From Pseudofabraea citricarpa (Eukaryota > Ascomycota > Leotiomycetes > Helotiales > Dermateaceae), in assembly GCA_029641185.1 (NCBI GenBank), contig JAPWGK010000018.1, positions 992,001 through 1,056,000 of the forward strand: DNA of 64,000 nt. The letters run 5' to 3'. Below are positions 10,330-21,680 of this stretch, piece by piece. How positions within the stretch are numbered: the stretch's first letter is position 1; each line of letters starts with the position of its first letter. The notes beneath the pieces are model-generated. The model did no database searches, had not been told where the DNA came from, and saw only the letters and a program-made list of their open reading frames with translations. Both the position numbers and the translations under genes were made by a program.

Positions 10330-11985
10330 TCACATCTCATCTCGGATTCGTACAAATTCCAAGTATCGATCCTTTGTCCATGCACGGCATCGCTTACCCC
10401 ATATCATCATCGGCACAGTCAAAAGAACGAAAAAGAAATCCAGGACACCAATCGCAATGAAGCAGTCTCGTGTTCCGGACGCGGCGAGCCATGGCGAGGC
10501 CGTAAATGTAAATATGCAGCCAATGGTGTTGTTCACCACAGCTACACCAACCATACCTTCCAATACCATTGATGGATAAGCATCCATCAGATAGGCCATT
10601 GAAAGATCACCAGCGCAGCCCCATCCAAAACCAATAAATCCCAAAGCAACATATGCTGGCCAAATGTTGGTCCATTTATAGGCGGTTGCAATTCCGAAAA
10701 GAAGCATGCCTAGGGGGCTAAAGATCGCACAAGGTAACATCATCCATAATCGGTGTTCAGCTTCTCGGACACCATTGTTTCGTTTTGCCATCCACAAGAC
10801 GAACTTATCTGACATGTAACCACCCCAGAAACAACCGATCACCGCTCCAATCAGGCAAGGGACGTTCATTAGGCCAGATCCAACATCGCTGTAGTTCCAC
10901 GGATCCTCCATCCAGTTCTCTTCTTCCAAGGTCAGATAAAATGTAAGCCAAGCGTCTTGAGCGCCCCATTGAATTCCTGAATATATAACTGCTGGAAATC
11001 CAAAAATACGAAGCGTATGAAAAAGCCGTGCACAATATTGTTTAAATCCTGTCCCGATGAGATTTGGCGCAGGAGTAATGAGACGAATCCGTTCTCGGTA
11101 TGACTGTGGCTTCGATATTTCAGTGGCGGACTCTTCTACTGGGACGGAACTCCGTGGACTGAGATCTTGCCCTGTCGGTTCGCTGGCAAGCTTTTCATTC
11201 TTGTTGGTCGGATCAGTAATTTCGCTCTTTTTCATGCCTTCGGTGACATTTGTGGTATATCCAGTCCGGTGAAAGGAAGTTTCCTCGAGCGTAAAGTAGA
11301 CTACAACAATCGTGCAACTTGAAATAATAACACTCCACCAACCGACCCAACGCCATCCTAAACTGCTATCGGCTATGTACCCTCCGATCAGGGGTCCAAG
11401 ATATGTACCAATACTCGTAGAGAGCACATAGATACCCAGAACGGAACCACGCTGGTGTTGAAAGAACATGTCGGACAATGACAATTGAACATTCGCTTCG
11501 GCACAAGACTCAGACGCCCCAACAAAAAGTTGATTCCAGATGGAATCCTCAGTGCCTTGTACCCTAGCCATCCAGATAGCCCCGACAAGCCCAGATATGA
11601 GGCAGATGAGATATGTAATTCTTCGACCGTACAAGTGAGCCGCTGGCGAAATAAGAAGAGTCCAGTAGCCGATTCCCACGAACAGAACCCCTGCGCCTGT
11701 ATTCATAGCATCCCAGGAAATGTCTAATTCTTCATTCATGCCTGTTTGCGCTGAGCCAGCATCATTGGATGTCGCAGCCGTCAACGCTGTAATGAAGCAG
11801 AGAAGAATGGTATTCCAGTATTTGCGGGGTATGGACCAATTCAATGGGTCATTGACTGATGAGGTTGGTTGGGGCGAGAGAATGATTTCTCCATGTTTGA
11901 CCAAATGCGAAGTCAACGCCTCGTCATAATCTTCCACGAGACGTGAAGTCCCAGGGAGATACTCGGTGCCATCCCGAGCATTCAT
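10330..11985 (-). CDS. MFS transporter, DHA1 type, possibly HOL1-like
   Basis: Single exon, 551 aa from the ATG at 11985. The frame stays open upstream to 12225, but the start MNARDGTEYLPGT is preferred because fungal DHA1 carriers begin with such a short acidic leader before NDPLNWSIPRKYW, which opens TM1. Six hydrophobic segments follow, with the loop-2 motif HLYGRRITYL and the TM5 block GTYLGPLIGGYIAD typical of drug:H+ antiporters. A hydrophilic loop with LEETSF and many S/T/E residues (about residues 240-310) separates the halves, and the C-terminal half has YMSDK and GFGWGCAGDLSMAY. The layout (central loop after EETxF) resembles the HOL1 group; yeast Hol1 is a polyamine importer. The adjacent divergent amine oxidase makes amine transport attractive, but this is inference. 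Confidence 0.88.
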   Translation of the reverse strand: MNARDGTEYLPGTSRLVEDYDEALTSHLVKHGEIILSPQPTSSVNDPLNWSIPRKYWNTILLCFITALTAATSNDAGSAQTGMNEELDISWDAMNTGAGVLFVGIGYWTLLISPAAHLYGRRITYLICLISGLVGAIWMARVQGTEDSIWNQLFVGASESCAEANVQLSLSDMFFQHQRGSVLGIYVLSTSIGTYLGPLIGGYIADSSLGWRWVGWWSVIISSCTIVVVYFTLEETSFHRTGYTTNVTEGMKKSEITDPTNKNEKLASEPTGQDLSPRSSVPVEESATEISKPQSYRERIRLITPAPNLIGTGFKQYCARLFHTLRIFGFPAVIYSGIQWGAQDAWLTFYLTLEEENWMEDPWNYSDVGSGLMNVPCLIGAVIGCFWGGYMSDKFVLWMAKRNNGVREAEHRLWMMLPCAIFSPLGMLLFGIATAYKWTNIWPAYVALGFIGFGWGCAGDLSMAYLMDAYPSMVLEGMVGVAVVNNTIGCIFTFTASPWLAASGTRDCFIAIGVLDFFFVLLTVPMMIWGKRCRAWTKDRYLEFVRIRDEM

Positions 11986-13471
11986 TTTGGAGGTAGATGA
12001 ACGAGGCCGTATGGTCGGGAAATTTTCGCAAATTTTGATCTGTCGGTAACTAAGCGCAGTGGGCCGCTGTCCCTCACTGGCAACACCTCTTGTTGTAAAG
12101 CCCTCGCCGTCCTTAAAGCATAGCAGAATGGGAAGATGCAACGAGGAGGATGGATGGTCTTTTCGAAGCAAGAAAAGGAAGAAGAGGACTTTAGAGGGAT
12201 TCGGTGACACCGAGCTCTTACCCATGATAGGTAGTGATCCTCCACTCCTCTCATTGATAGTGCTGATAAGAAATTCGCCCCCTGCAAAAAGATGCCGTGG
12301 CCGACGAGGCTCTCATCTTACTGGAGCCCTGGAGTTCCTGCAGTGGCAAGCCGCGAAGCATCTTTGAAACTAGGATAGGCCATGTATGCCCAATACCGAA
12401 TGTAGATGTTATCGTCCCGAGATCATGTAAAGCTGCTCGTGGTTGCAATGCAGTAGTTCATCAATCTTGGAAACAGGGGAGGTCCGGTCCGTGTCGCACT
12501 ATTCTGAGCAGCTTCGTCATCCTGCCATAAACTGCCAGAAACTGTCTACCCACTGAAGCTTGTACCTGCTACTTTGAACGATGTCCTGGATGTTTCAAGG
12601 CTTATCTCTGATATCTCCACAGAAGAGAAAAGCTTGTCTTGCGACTAGAAACGGGAACGATTTCCCAGGTTCTCTCTATCTTGGGACTGGCTAATCTGGT
12701 GTAGCCTTTCGCATGCACCTGCTCAATCTGCACGACATTCCCTGATAGGCTGGCTGAAAGGCGATGACTGCAGAAGCCAAGTGGTTGTGGATACGAGGGG
12801 ATCCCAAAGGCCCACGACACCTTTAGTTACTGTCGGGTGTCTGTGTCGTGAAGAGGCAAGTGATGTCCGTGATTCTGAGATATCACATATGCCGATACTC
12901 AACTGTGGAGAGAATGGGGGTCCTGTGGTCAAGAGCGGGTGATGTGGTGGGTTGGTGGGTTGGTGGGTTGGTGGTGACTGGTGATGGTTTGGTGATGGAT
13001 GACATCTTGGTGGGTTGGAGCGGGCACCAAAGGTTTGGCGTGGTGTGGTGTTAGCGACTCCGGCACCGTCATTATTTTAGCCCGTGGCGCCGCATTCCAA
13101 ACTCTTCGACGTCGTCTTCTTCTTCCTCTCATCTCTCCTCAATCTCACTTCCCAACAACCACCAGCCATTCTCACCAACTACTGCCCCAACTCTTCGGAG
13201 ACCAAGCATTCAGCATAGCTATACATTTCCTCCACCAAGTCACCAGAACTCGCTTCAGTTCGACCACCCGCCGCCACCTCAGCACGAACTTCGCAGAGTA
13301 CATCGACCAGTCGATATCCCAAGCACCTAGCAACTCTATACCAAGCCGTTTGACGTCCCAGTCAGAGGTTATCATTTTGAGGCCATTCTGAGGAGTTCTT
13401 CGCAGACGGTCTCCTCGCTCACCCCTTTCACAATCCCTCGTCCAGGATATATACGCAGATGTTGAGTCAGT
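11986..13471. other. intergenic, divergent promoter region
   Basis: This 1.5 kb lies between the divergent MFS carrier (-) and amine oxidase (+). It contains an open extension of the MFS frame up to 12225, a G-rich octamer repeat at 12946-12973, and CT-rich leader-like sequence at 13105-13200. No separate gene is supported. Confidence 0.5.
12946..12973 (+). repeat. G-rich tandem octamer, possible G-quadruplex
   Basis: The unit TGGTGGGT is repeated about 3.5 times, giving several closely spaced GG and GGG runs separated by TT or T. It lies about 500 bases upstream of the amine oxidase start. Such runs can fold as a G-quadruplex; that is a prediction from sequence only. Confidence 0.6.
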
Positions 13472-15165
13472 ATGTCGATGCTTACCATATCTCCTCGTGG
13501 CGCTTTAAATCTAAACGAAATAAACCATCATGTGAATGGAATCAACACGGCCATTAATAATGGCCCGACTGCTTCCGAATCACTCGTCGCTTCCTTCAGA
13601 ACCGACATCGCCGTCCCAGATGCCGTTACAATGAAGAAGAAGCACAAGGCTCTCATCGTCGGGGCCGGAATCTCCGGTCTGCGAGCAGCATCAGTACTCC
13701 AGCGCCATGGGGTCGAAGTCACAATCCTCGAAGGACGCCCAGATAGGATCGGCGGTCGCATCCTCACGAGTCGTCCAAATGGCAAGGCTGCACGTGACAT
13801 TGGTAAATATACCTAAAGGCAATATCTATATTTGTGAGTGGTTGAGTTGAGAGCTCAACCACAACAGTCTGGGTTGTTCCCCTTCTCCCTGGCAAGAGTC
13901 CGCTCACACGCATTCTAGGTGCCGCTTGGATGCATGAGACATCGCAGAACAAACTAGTCCATCTGATCCCGAAGCTAGGCATTGAGTATTACTACGACGA
14001 TGGCACACCATTATATTTTACTAAAGAAGGACGCGCCGGATCACAATTCAAAGCTAAGAAAGTGGCTGATGAATTCGCTGATTACTGTGAGTGGTTTTAT
14101 ACAGAGCACCCAAATGCTCCAGATCGTACAGTCAAAGATTTCATACACGAATTTGTTGCCAAACATCCTCTTATCACGTCTGATGAACGCAAGTGGGCTC
14201 CTCAAGCAGCACGTGAGGTGGAATTGTGGATTGGCACAAGCTTAGAGTCAGCTTCCTCCAAGCACTTGAGTTATTTCGTCACTGAGAGAAACCTCTACAT
14301 GAAAGGAGGCTACGACAAGATCGTAAACTGGACCGCCAAACCGCTCATGGAGAATCCTGACACCATTCGTCTCGGCGAGGTTGTAAAGGACATTGAATGG
14401 GGCGAGAAGGATGACTCGATTGTTGTCCGCTCTACCAAAAATGACGCAGTTCATAGCTTTAGAGCTGATGCGATAATCGTGACTGTGCCCCTGGGAGTTC
14501 TACGCAAAAACATGCTATCTTTCAATCCACCACTTCCAACTGACATCCAAGATGGTATCTCTAAATTCAGCTACGGTGCATTGGGGAAAGTCTTCGTTGA
14601 ATTCTCCGAGGTCTTCTGGCCCAAGGATCACGACCAATTTATATTTTACCCATCGCCTCTTGCATCGTCTGATGCGCCTGTCGACGAGACATCTATACTA
14701 TCCTACGCGACTGTCACCTCCAATCTCTGGATCATGAGTGGGACCAAAGAGCTCTGCGTTCAGATCGCCGAGCCCCTGACTCAAATCGTCGAATCCATGA
14801 CTTCGCCAAGCGAAATCTATACCTTCTTCGAGCCACTTTTTAAACTCATGCGCACGGAACCATACAAAGATCTCCCAGAGCTAATCAACATTGAAACTAC
14901 TCACTGGACGCAAGACCCTCTGGCAGGATATGGTAGCTACTCGGTCGAGAAAAGCGGAGATGAATCCGGCGCCTTGATTGACGCATTAGCAAACCACGTT
15001 GGAAGTAGACTTCAATTCGCAGGTGAGCATACTTGTGTGGTTGGGAACGGTTGTGTACACGGCGCCTTCGAAACTGGTGAGGTTGCTGCGAGAAATCTTT
15101 TGGAAATTTTCAACATACCTTATGATGGCAGAGATTCTAGAAGTGGCTCTCCAATGACTGACTAG
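13472..15165 (+). CDS. flavin-containing amine oxidase (polyamine oxidase-like)
   Basis: Two exons, 13472-13802 and 13919-15165, give 525 aa. The FAD-binding Rossmann motif GAGISGL is at residues 64-70, followed by the E ([12 protein letters not shown]) that binds the ribose and the R-IGGR stretch of the family. The intron falls exactly before GAAWMHE, the second flavin contact. The C-terminal FAD block FAGEHTC is at 477-483, followed by [12 protein letters not shown]. These are the marks of monoamine/polyamine oxidases that release aldehyde, H2O2 and a shorter amine. A 53-residue leader precedes the FAD domain, so M54 is an alternative start. No signal peptide and no obvious SKL-type peroxisomal end. 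It is divergent from an MFS carrier. The intron contains a perfect 9-bp inverted repeat. Substrate class is inferred, enzyme family is secure. Confidence 0.9.
13838..13862 (+). other. stem-loop inside the amine oxidase intron
   Basis: GTGGTTGAG at 13838-13846 is perfectly complementary to CTCAACCAC at 13854-13862, with a 7-base loop. It lies mid-intron, where a hairpin would shorten the distance between donor and acceptor. Role unknown. Confidence 0.5.
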
Positions 15166-15653
15166 ATTTATATATGGGAACCAAGAAGGTGGACATCCAT
15201 TTAAGTTTCAGTAGATTTTTGTTTTTATTTTATTTTTTCTTAAGTTCCTGTTTCGTTTCATCTACTAACTAGAGTCTCTCATTTTTATTGTGTCACACAT
15301 TGATAGTTAGCTTAGCAATAAATGCACCATTTGGGTTGACTTGTGTGATCAAGTGATTTGTTCTCCTCTTGCTAAGCATTTGTACAAACTACCTAGGTAT
15401 ATAGCCACATCGCAGTGCTATCTAGGTAGATATTAAACATCTTATCACGGAACGACCCGGCGGCTTCACTGATCGCCACAAAGTTTCCCGTTCCGATTTC
15501 CGTCTCAACGCCCGCCCTAAGCCGAACAGTGGGGGAGGGGTTAAATCACATCATATATCTCGAGCCTCAAAGAACGCTCCTATTTCCCTTGAACAGTTTT
15601 TGTACTTTCAAGACGGCAACAAACGTAAATTCATAGCCATAGTCTACGGCAAA
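15166..15653. other. intergenic
   Basis: Holds the 3' end of the amine oxidase (T-rich around 15210-15240) and the promoter of the carboxylesterase. A perfect palindrome ACCTAGGT is at 15391-15398 and a related CTAGGTAG at about 15422. A TATAT stretch lies about 100 bases before the esterase start. Confidence 0.45.
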
Positions 15654-17347
15654 ATGGGCGCCACCAATTCAGTCTTAGGAACGGCGACACGATCAACACC
15701 CAAAGGCAAACTGCAGGGAAGAAGTGAGACGGACTCTGCTAGCAATAAGTTGGTTTGTACGCGATACACACGCGTTCCTTACGCCTTACCGCCGACTGGT
15801 TCACGACGCTGGCAAAAGCCTGTTCCGCTCCCTAGCGATTTTAGCTTTTCCCAGGGGAATGGAGAACCAGGAGAGTATATTGAGTTCGGCAACGTGTGTC
15901 CGCAACCAATCTATACGCATGGTTCTGTTGTGCTGCCAAATGAGAAGACTGCGAAGCCACATGTTCGGAAGTATAGCGAGGATTGTCTGTATGTGAATAT
16001 TTGGGTTCCGGGTGGAGATGTACCAGATGGAGGCTGGCCTGTTCAGGTCTATATTCGTGAGTTTGGGATCTTTTTACCGGATCATCAATCAAGAAGACTA
16101 TGATGCTGACGGTAAAAGATGGGGGATGGTTACAAGTTGGCGATGCAATGCAGAGTAATGAACATGATCCGTATCACCTTATCCAGGCTTTCCCCAGGAT
16201 CATAGTCGCTGTGTCGTACCGCCTGAACGTCTTTGGATTCCTCTCGTCTCCAGCTTTAGAGGGTGCGAATTTTGGATTCTGGGATCAGAGACTAGCGATT
16301 GAATGGACTTCGGAGAACATCTCTCTATTCGGTGGTAATCCGCAGAACATAAGTCTGGGAGGTCTTTCAGCAGGTGCTTACTCAACAATCTTCCAGCTGT
16401 ACTACGATACATACCTACCGGAGGATCGGAGAATTATCAAGAGAGTATTCCTATATTCCAACGCGGTTGGTATCCAGCCCGATCCTATCTCCTCTCCTTC
16501 CTCAGACGAGCAATTCGAGGATTTGTGTTCTCGCTTCTCGATCGCAACCAGTCTATCCGACGCAGAGAAAATCAAAGCTCTACGCCAACTACCAGATTCC
16601 AAAATCGCAGATGAAATCTTGAGCCTCAAGAAACATACATTCCGGGCCGGTACGGATGGCGAGTTCATCTCAGCCTCGTTCCTCAAGAGTATCCACGACG
16701 GCTCATTTACTTCTCTGTTGAAGAAACACAACATCTCAATCATGCTTGGCGAGGTCGCGAATGAGGAGATGCTCTACAGGCTCGTGAACCCAGCTTCATC
16801 ATACGAAACTCTCATTTCAGAACTAAACAACTACTATCCCGCCACTGTCACAGAGGGGTTATTGAGTAGTGGAATCTACGATATCCCAGCCCGAGATGAG
16901 CCTTCCACTGATAAATGGCGCGATTGCTTCGCGGCCATCGTAGCGGATTGTCAAGTGCACGCTACGATCCGAGGTTTTGCGTCTACTCTCCTTGAGACGT
17001 CTGACCCCTTACTGATCGAGAACGTATTCAGGTACCGCATCTGCTGGAGAGCAAAGGGATTAGATCAGTGGTTGGATCCGAAAGTTGGGTTGTGCCATGC
17101 TGCGGATGTGCCGATTTGGTCACTCAGTGGCACGAGAGCGGGGTATGATGATGTTGATGTTGAGAGGGTGAAGGAATGGCTGGCTCCTCAGATGCAGTTC
17201 TTGGAAGGCAAGAAGGTTGAGTGGGGGACGAAAGACTTTAAGGAGGTTAGGAAGTTTGAGAGTTCTGGCGAGATTAAGATTGTTGGTGATGAGTTATGGG
17301 AGAGAGGATTGAGTGTTTGGGACTGTATGGGTAAGGCGCAGCTGTAA
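15654..17347 (+). CDS. carboxylesterase type B
   Basis: Exons 15654-16056 and 16119-17347 give 543 aa. The intron removes the middle of the oxyanion strand so that VQVYI joins HGGWLQVG, a textbook family motif, which fixes the splice. SEDCLYVNIWVPGG marks the second family signature. The nucleophile is S218 in GGLSAGAYS, the acid is probably E350 in EVANEEM, and the base is H461 in LCHAADVPIW, so the triad appears complete. No N-terminal signal peptide is visible (MGATNSVLGTATRS), so it is probably intracellular, unlike secreted lipases and cholinesterases of the family. Expected reaction is ester hydrolysis of small lipophilic esters or of a pathway intermediate. It follows the amine oxidase on the same strand. 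Physiological substrate unknown. Confidence 0.9.
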
Positions 17348-18368
17348 AGTGAGACCATGGAATACACATCGATTATTTAACACTCATTTTAGAGAGAATG
17401 ACGATGTCGCGATACAGTCTACTTAGTACAGCATTAAGGTTTGAGGTCGCTAAGCCCCCTTTAAATGTCTCGCTTATGAATATTGTGATAGAAGCTCTCC
17501 TCGTGTGAAACGCAAACTACTATCACGTTGAATAGTGACATGGCTTTTGATATGGTACCTTCTCTTCTTTCTTCCAACGGAAGTTAGCACAAATCAGCTT
17601 AACAGCTGTGTTCTATTTTGAAGCTTAGTGAAGCTTAGACCATTCTCCTGTTCATGTCGAATGACTTACTTACCGAGCTACTGCAGGTCAACTCACACCT
17701 TCGGTAGAAGCTATGCCAGGTTCCCGAATCTTGCCTTCTAGTTCTAAGCCTTTCCAAAACGGTTCTCCCCGCAGTTTCTCCACCTTTCCCCGCATCTCGG
17801 CTCAGTCTATTCTGTAAGAGCTCATCCTCACGGTCTTCTACGACCAGGATTCTAGGTCGCTTCTTCGGTCGACAATATAGCGAACAAGTCGATCAGTAAT
17901 TGGGTTCGTCAGTGCGGCTTGTTCTTCTCATGGTCTGCTTTATTTTCATACCTGCGCTTTGCCCGTACCAACCAACTACCGAGCCTTCTCTTCGGTTTCG
18001 CGATCGCTTATCGTATTCTTCGCATATCGTACATGGAAACCTCAGCTTTGCCTCACTTTAGGTCCATTGTTATGGATGGATGTATGTAGATTGTTGCCGG
18101 CAGGAAATATGTGCATTGAATGTGAATTTAGCCAATCAAGCAGAACGCTACGTAATCCATATTCTAGCTGATCTCTTGTCACTCGGGTCAAAGTGCTCGT
18201 ATGGTTAACAGCATCCGAGAGAATTGGAGACTGGCTATTCGTGATCCAAGATTATATGATCAACATTAATTGGCACTGTAGCCTGCTTCCGAAGAATTAA
18301 ATGGTATTTATACAGCCATGCCCACCAAAGGTTTTAGAACTGCTTTACTGTCACTCCTCCCTTTCAAG
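17348..18368. other. intergenic, promoter of the rhamnosidase
   Basis: No credible coding frame. CT-rich and CG-containing in the middle, AT-rich towards the end. TATTTATA at 18305-18312 lies 57 bases before the ATG at 18369. Confidence 0.5.
18305..18312 (+). promoter_or_regulatory. TATA-like box of the rhamnosidase gene
   Basis: TATTTATA 57 bases upstream of the start codon at 18369. Placement fits a TATA element with a short leader ending in CTTTCAAG. Not tested. Confidence 0.35.
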
Positions 18369-21300
18369 ATGCCGACTTTTTCTCGTTTCCACAAGGTTGC
18401 TTTTCCATTGTTATACGTTTCTTGCATCATTGTACCCCGCTAACTTCTACAGTTTCTTCTTTTGGCAGTGATTTCTCTGGTCCACTTCGCAAACGTGACT
18501 CCAAGCGATCAAGCTGGATCCGATGTCAACCTTGGAACGTTCAATTCACCCGCAGCTATCAGCAGGCCTCGGTTCCGATACTGGTAAGGAACCAAGCCGC
18601 GAGCCTACACCTCAAAAACATTGCTCATATCTGTATAGGCTTCCCGATGGCTCTGTTGATGCAGGAGTTGTTGCTGCGGATATAAAATCTGCAGGGTCAC
18701 TGTCATCTGGAGGAGTCGAATTTCTTCCTTTCTACAACTATGGAGGTGAATTAGGGCCACCGCCTGCATCGATTGACTGGAGTATCTATGGCTTTGGTTC
18801 TGCTCCATTCAAGAGTATCTTAAAATCTGCTTTGCAGGCTCATAAAGATGCTGGGCTTGTTATGGACCTGCCATTGGGCCCGAATCAGGGCCAAGGCGTG
18901 CCTGCAGAAATTACTAATGATGGTCTGCAATGGGATCTTGTAAGTATAAGAGCCAAATCTGGCAAATTAAGGCTCTCACCCAGCACGCACTCTGAACTCC
19001 CCTGGAGTTTTTCTTCTTCAAATCTCGACTCTCGCTAACGACTTTCTAGGTGCCGTACACGATTACTATACCGTCCAATGGCTCTTTTGAGGGGGTAATT
19101 CCAGGCTGGGCTTCAGATACTAAATTAGTAGCACTCAACACAGCGCGGGTGTTGTCTCGTCAAGAAAATAGTATGGAACTCCCCTCGCAAATTCCAGGAG
19201 TGCCTCCTACCATTTCCAACTGGACAACTTTCGTAGTTGATGCATCAAGTCTTGCCGATGTTGCTTCAAGCGTGAACAAAGGAACTGGGACGGTATCGAT
19301 AAAGCTCCCAGCCCTAGCAGGCAATCAAACCTACCAACTAATAGCTTCATACGAGAAGAAGGCTTTGAATCATGCATGTATACCTGGCACCAACCCACAG
19401 AACTTTCTTCAGAATGGTTCTTTTGTGGTCGATCACTTCAGTGAGCGTGGTGCCAGAGTTACAACAGACTTCTGGGACAAGTACATTCTTGATGATGATA
19501 TTAAGACCTTACTCCAGGATGTGGGCAACTATGTCTGGGAGGATAGTATGGAAATCAGATCTACCGTTAACTGGTCACCGGATTTACCTGCTATATTCGA
19601 GGAGACCTTCGGATACAAGCTCGAAAACTACATTCCGCTGATACTTTACGGAAATAACAATATCAATTTGCAAGCAGACAGCCCAGGTCAGCTCGAGTTT
19701 CTCACGAACTCCAGTGACAAAGGCCAGTCGTTTGTCAATGATTACCGCGCAGCACTAACCAAAGGATACCAGGAGTATATCAAGACTCTTCAGTCTTGGG
19801 CAAGTAGGACTCTTGGAATGCAAACCAGTCTGCAAGTCTCGTATAACTTACCCATGGATGCCCTCTCTAGCGTTCCCGTCATCAATGCACCAGAAACCGA
19901 GACGATCCAGTTTGCAGGCGGGGCCATAGACAGTCTCAAACAATTCGCAGGGCCCGCAAATCTGGCAGGCAAGCGAGTTCTATCCTGTGAGATGGGCGGG
20001 GTTTTCAACAAAGCGTACCAACTTCCTGTGCCACAACTACTTTTTCTGATCAACAGAGGCTTTGCTGGTGGGGTCAATAGCCAAGTCATCCATGGGCAAA
20101 CCTACAGTGGTAGCTACCCCAACACCACTTGGCCCGGGTACACAGCATTCAATTATGCGTTTGCAGAAAACTGGTCACCGCGACAGCCATCCTGGAACAA
20201 TGGACTCGGAGACGTGCTTCAGTATACGGGAAGGACGTCCTTTACCCAGCAGTCCGGGATCCCAAAGATAGATGTTGTGTTCTATCAGAAAGATTCAGTC
20301 ACCGATGTGAACTTCCGCACCCAGTATAAATTTAATGATCTTGTCGAAGCGGGATACACATATCAGTACCTCTCGCCTGACAACTTCCAGCTTCCCCAAG
20401 CGAGAGTCGAGAATAAGGTTCTTACACCTGATGGTCCAGAATACAAGGCTCTAATTATTGACAAGTCTGACAACTTAACCCTCGCTGGCGTTACTAAAAT
20501 TCTTGAGTATGCCGAAGCTGGAATTTCTATAATTCTGACCGGGGGTGCACCTGGAACGTATCCCGAAAATCAGAATAAAGGCTCTGCTCAAATAAGCGAA
20601 GCTCTGAGCTCCATCATCGGCCTTGACAATGTCATCGAGTCTCAAGAAGGCGAGATAGCACAAACTCTTGCCAAGATTGGCCTCAAACCTCGCATTTCGA
20701 TTGCAGGTAGTGAGAATATCTACACAACATGGCGCGAAGTGGGAAAAGGCGGCATCGATTATGCTTTCGTGTTTAGCGATGTCGGTGCATCGAACGTATC
20801 TCTCACTATCTCGACCACTAAAATCCCTTACGTCTTTGACACCTGGACTGGGAACCAAAGGTCACTCATAAGCTATAAGGAAGGTCCAGATAGCATCACA
20901 GTTTCACTTTCTCTTGCTGCAAACCAGACAACTATTCTGGCCTTTGCTCAAGATGATTTACCGGATGTTTATAGACCTAGCTTCCACCTTGAAAGCACAC
21001 CATCAAATATCATTGGTTTATCTTTCAGCCCATCTTCCAGCCCATCTTCCGGGTTAACACTCCATACAGCCAATATCCCGGTTACCGGAGATTCAAATAT
21101 CCGCACATCCACAGGAAAGTCATACTCTGGTGTTTTGGACTCTGATCTGGCTTCCCCATTCACACTGGATGATTGGACTCTCGTAGCCGAGCACTGGGGC
21201 CCTCCAAGTGATTTATATGACCTCTCAGTGCACAGCATCAAGAGAAATACTACACATATCCTGAAATCACCACTGCCATCTTGGACTTCCATTCCCGGGC

Positions 21301-21680
21301 TTGAAGAAACAGCCGGGCTCGGGTACTATACCACGAACTTCACCTGGTCCAAGTCATCTCTCGGTGCAGATGGTGCATATATCACAATGGGACCGATCAT
21401 AAATACAGCACGGCTTTATGTCAACGGCGAAGCTGCTCCACCGCTCGACCTGACAGCCCCGAAAGTAGACATAACAGACTTCTTGCTAGAGGGCGAGAAC
21501 GAGATCTTGATTGTGATATCAACTTCGCTTTGGAACGCTCTACTTCCTATACTGTCAGAGCTGGAAAGTAACGGACGGAATCTGGCTACGGTGATTGGGG
21601 TGCCGGGACCTGCTATTACAGAGGGTCTGATAGGAGATGTCACAATTATGCCGTTCAAGAGTATTGTCGTTTCTGAATAA
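18369..21680 (+). CDS. secreted GH106-type alpha-L-rhamnosidase
   Basis: Four exons (18369-18395, 18453-18583, 18639-18939, 19050-21680) give 1029 aa, matching fungal GH106-like proteins of about 1000 aa. Exon 1 has only nine codons; joined to exon 2 it makes a signal peptide (MPTFSRFHK then FLLLAVISLVHFA). Splicing exon 2 to 3 restores RPRFRYWLPDGSVD, the conserved start of the mature enzyme, in which substrate-site residues of this family lie. Many N-glycosylation sequons (NGS, NQT, NTT, NFT) fit secretion. The C-terminus holds a beta-rich galactose-binding-like part (GLGYYTTNFTW, then ARLYVNGEAAPP). It should release L-rhamnose from plant glycosides or pectin. First donor is the unusual GTTGCT. 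Family placement rests on recognition of blocks, so GH106 versus a related clan is less sure than secreted glycosidase. Confidence 0.82.

Noticed and set aside
11986..12225. 80-codon upstream extension of the MFS carrier
   Set aside because: The leader is basic and low in family features; the ATG at 11985 gives the usual carrier N-terminus. Kept as an alternative only.
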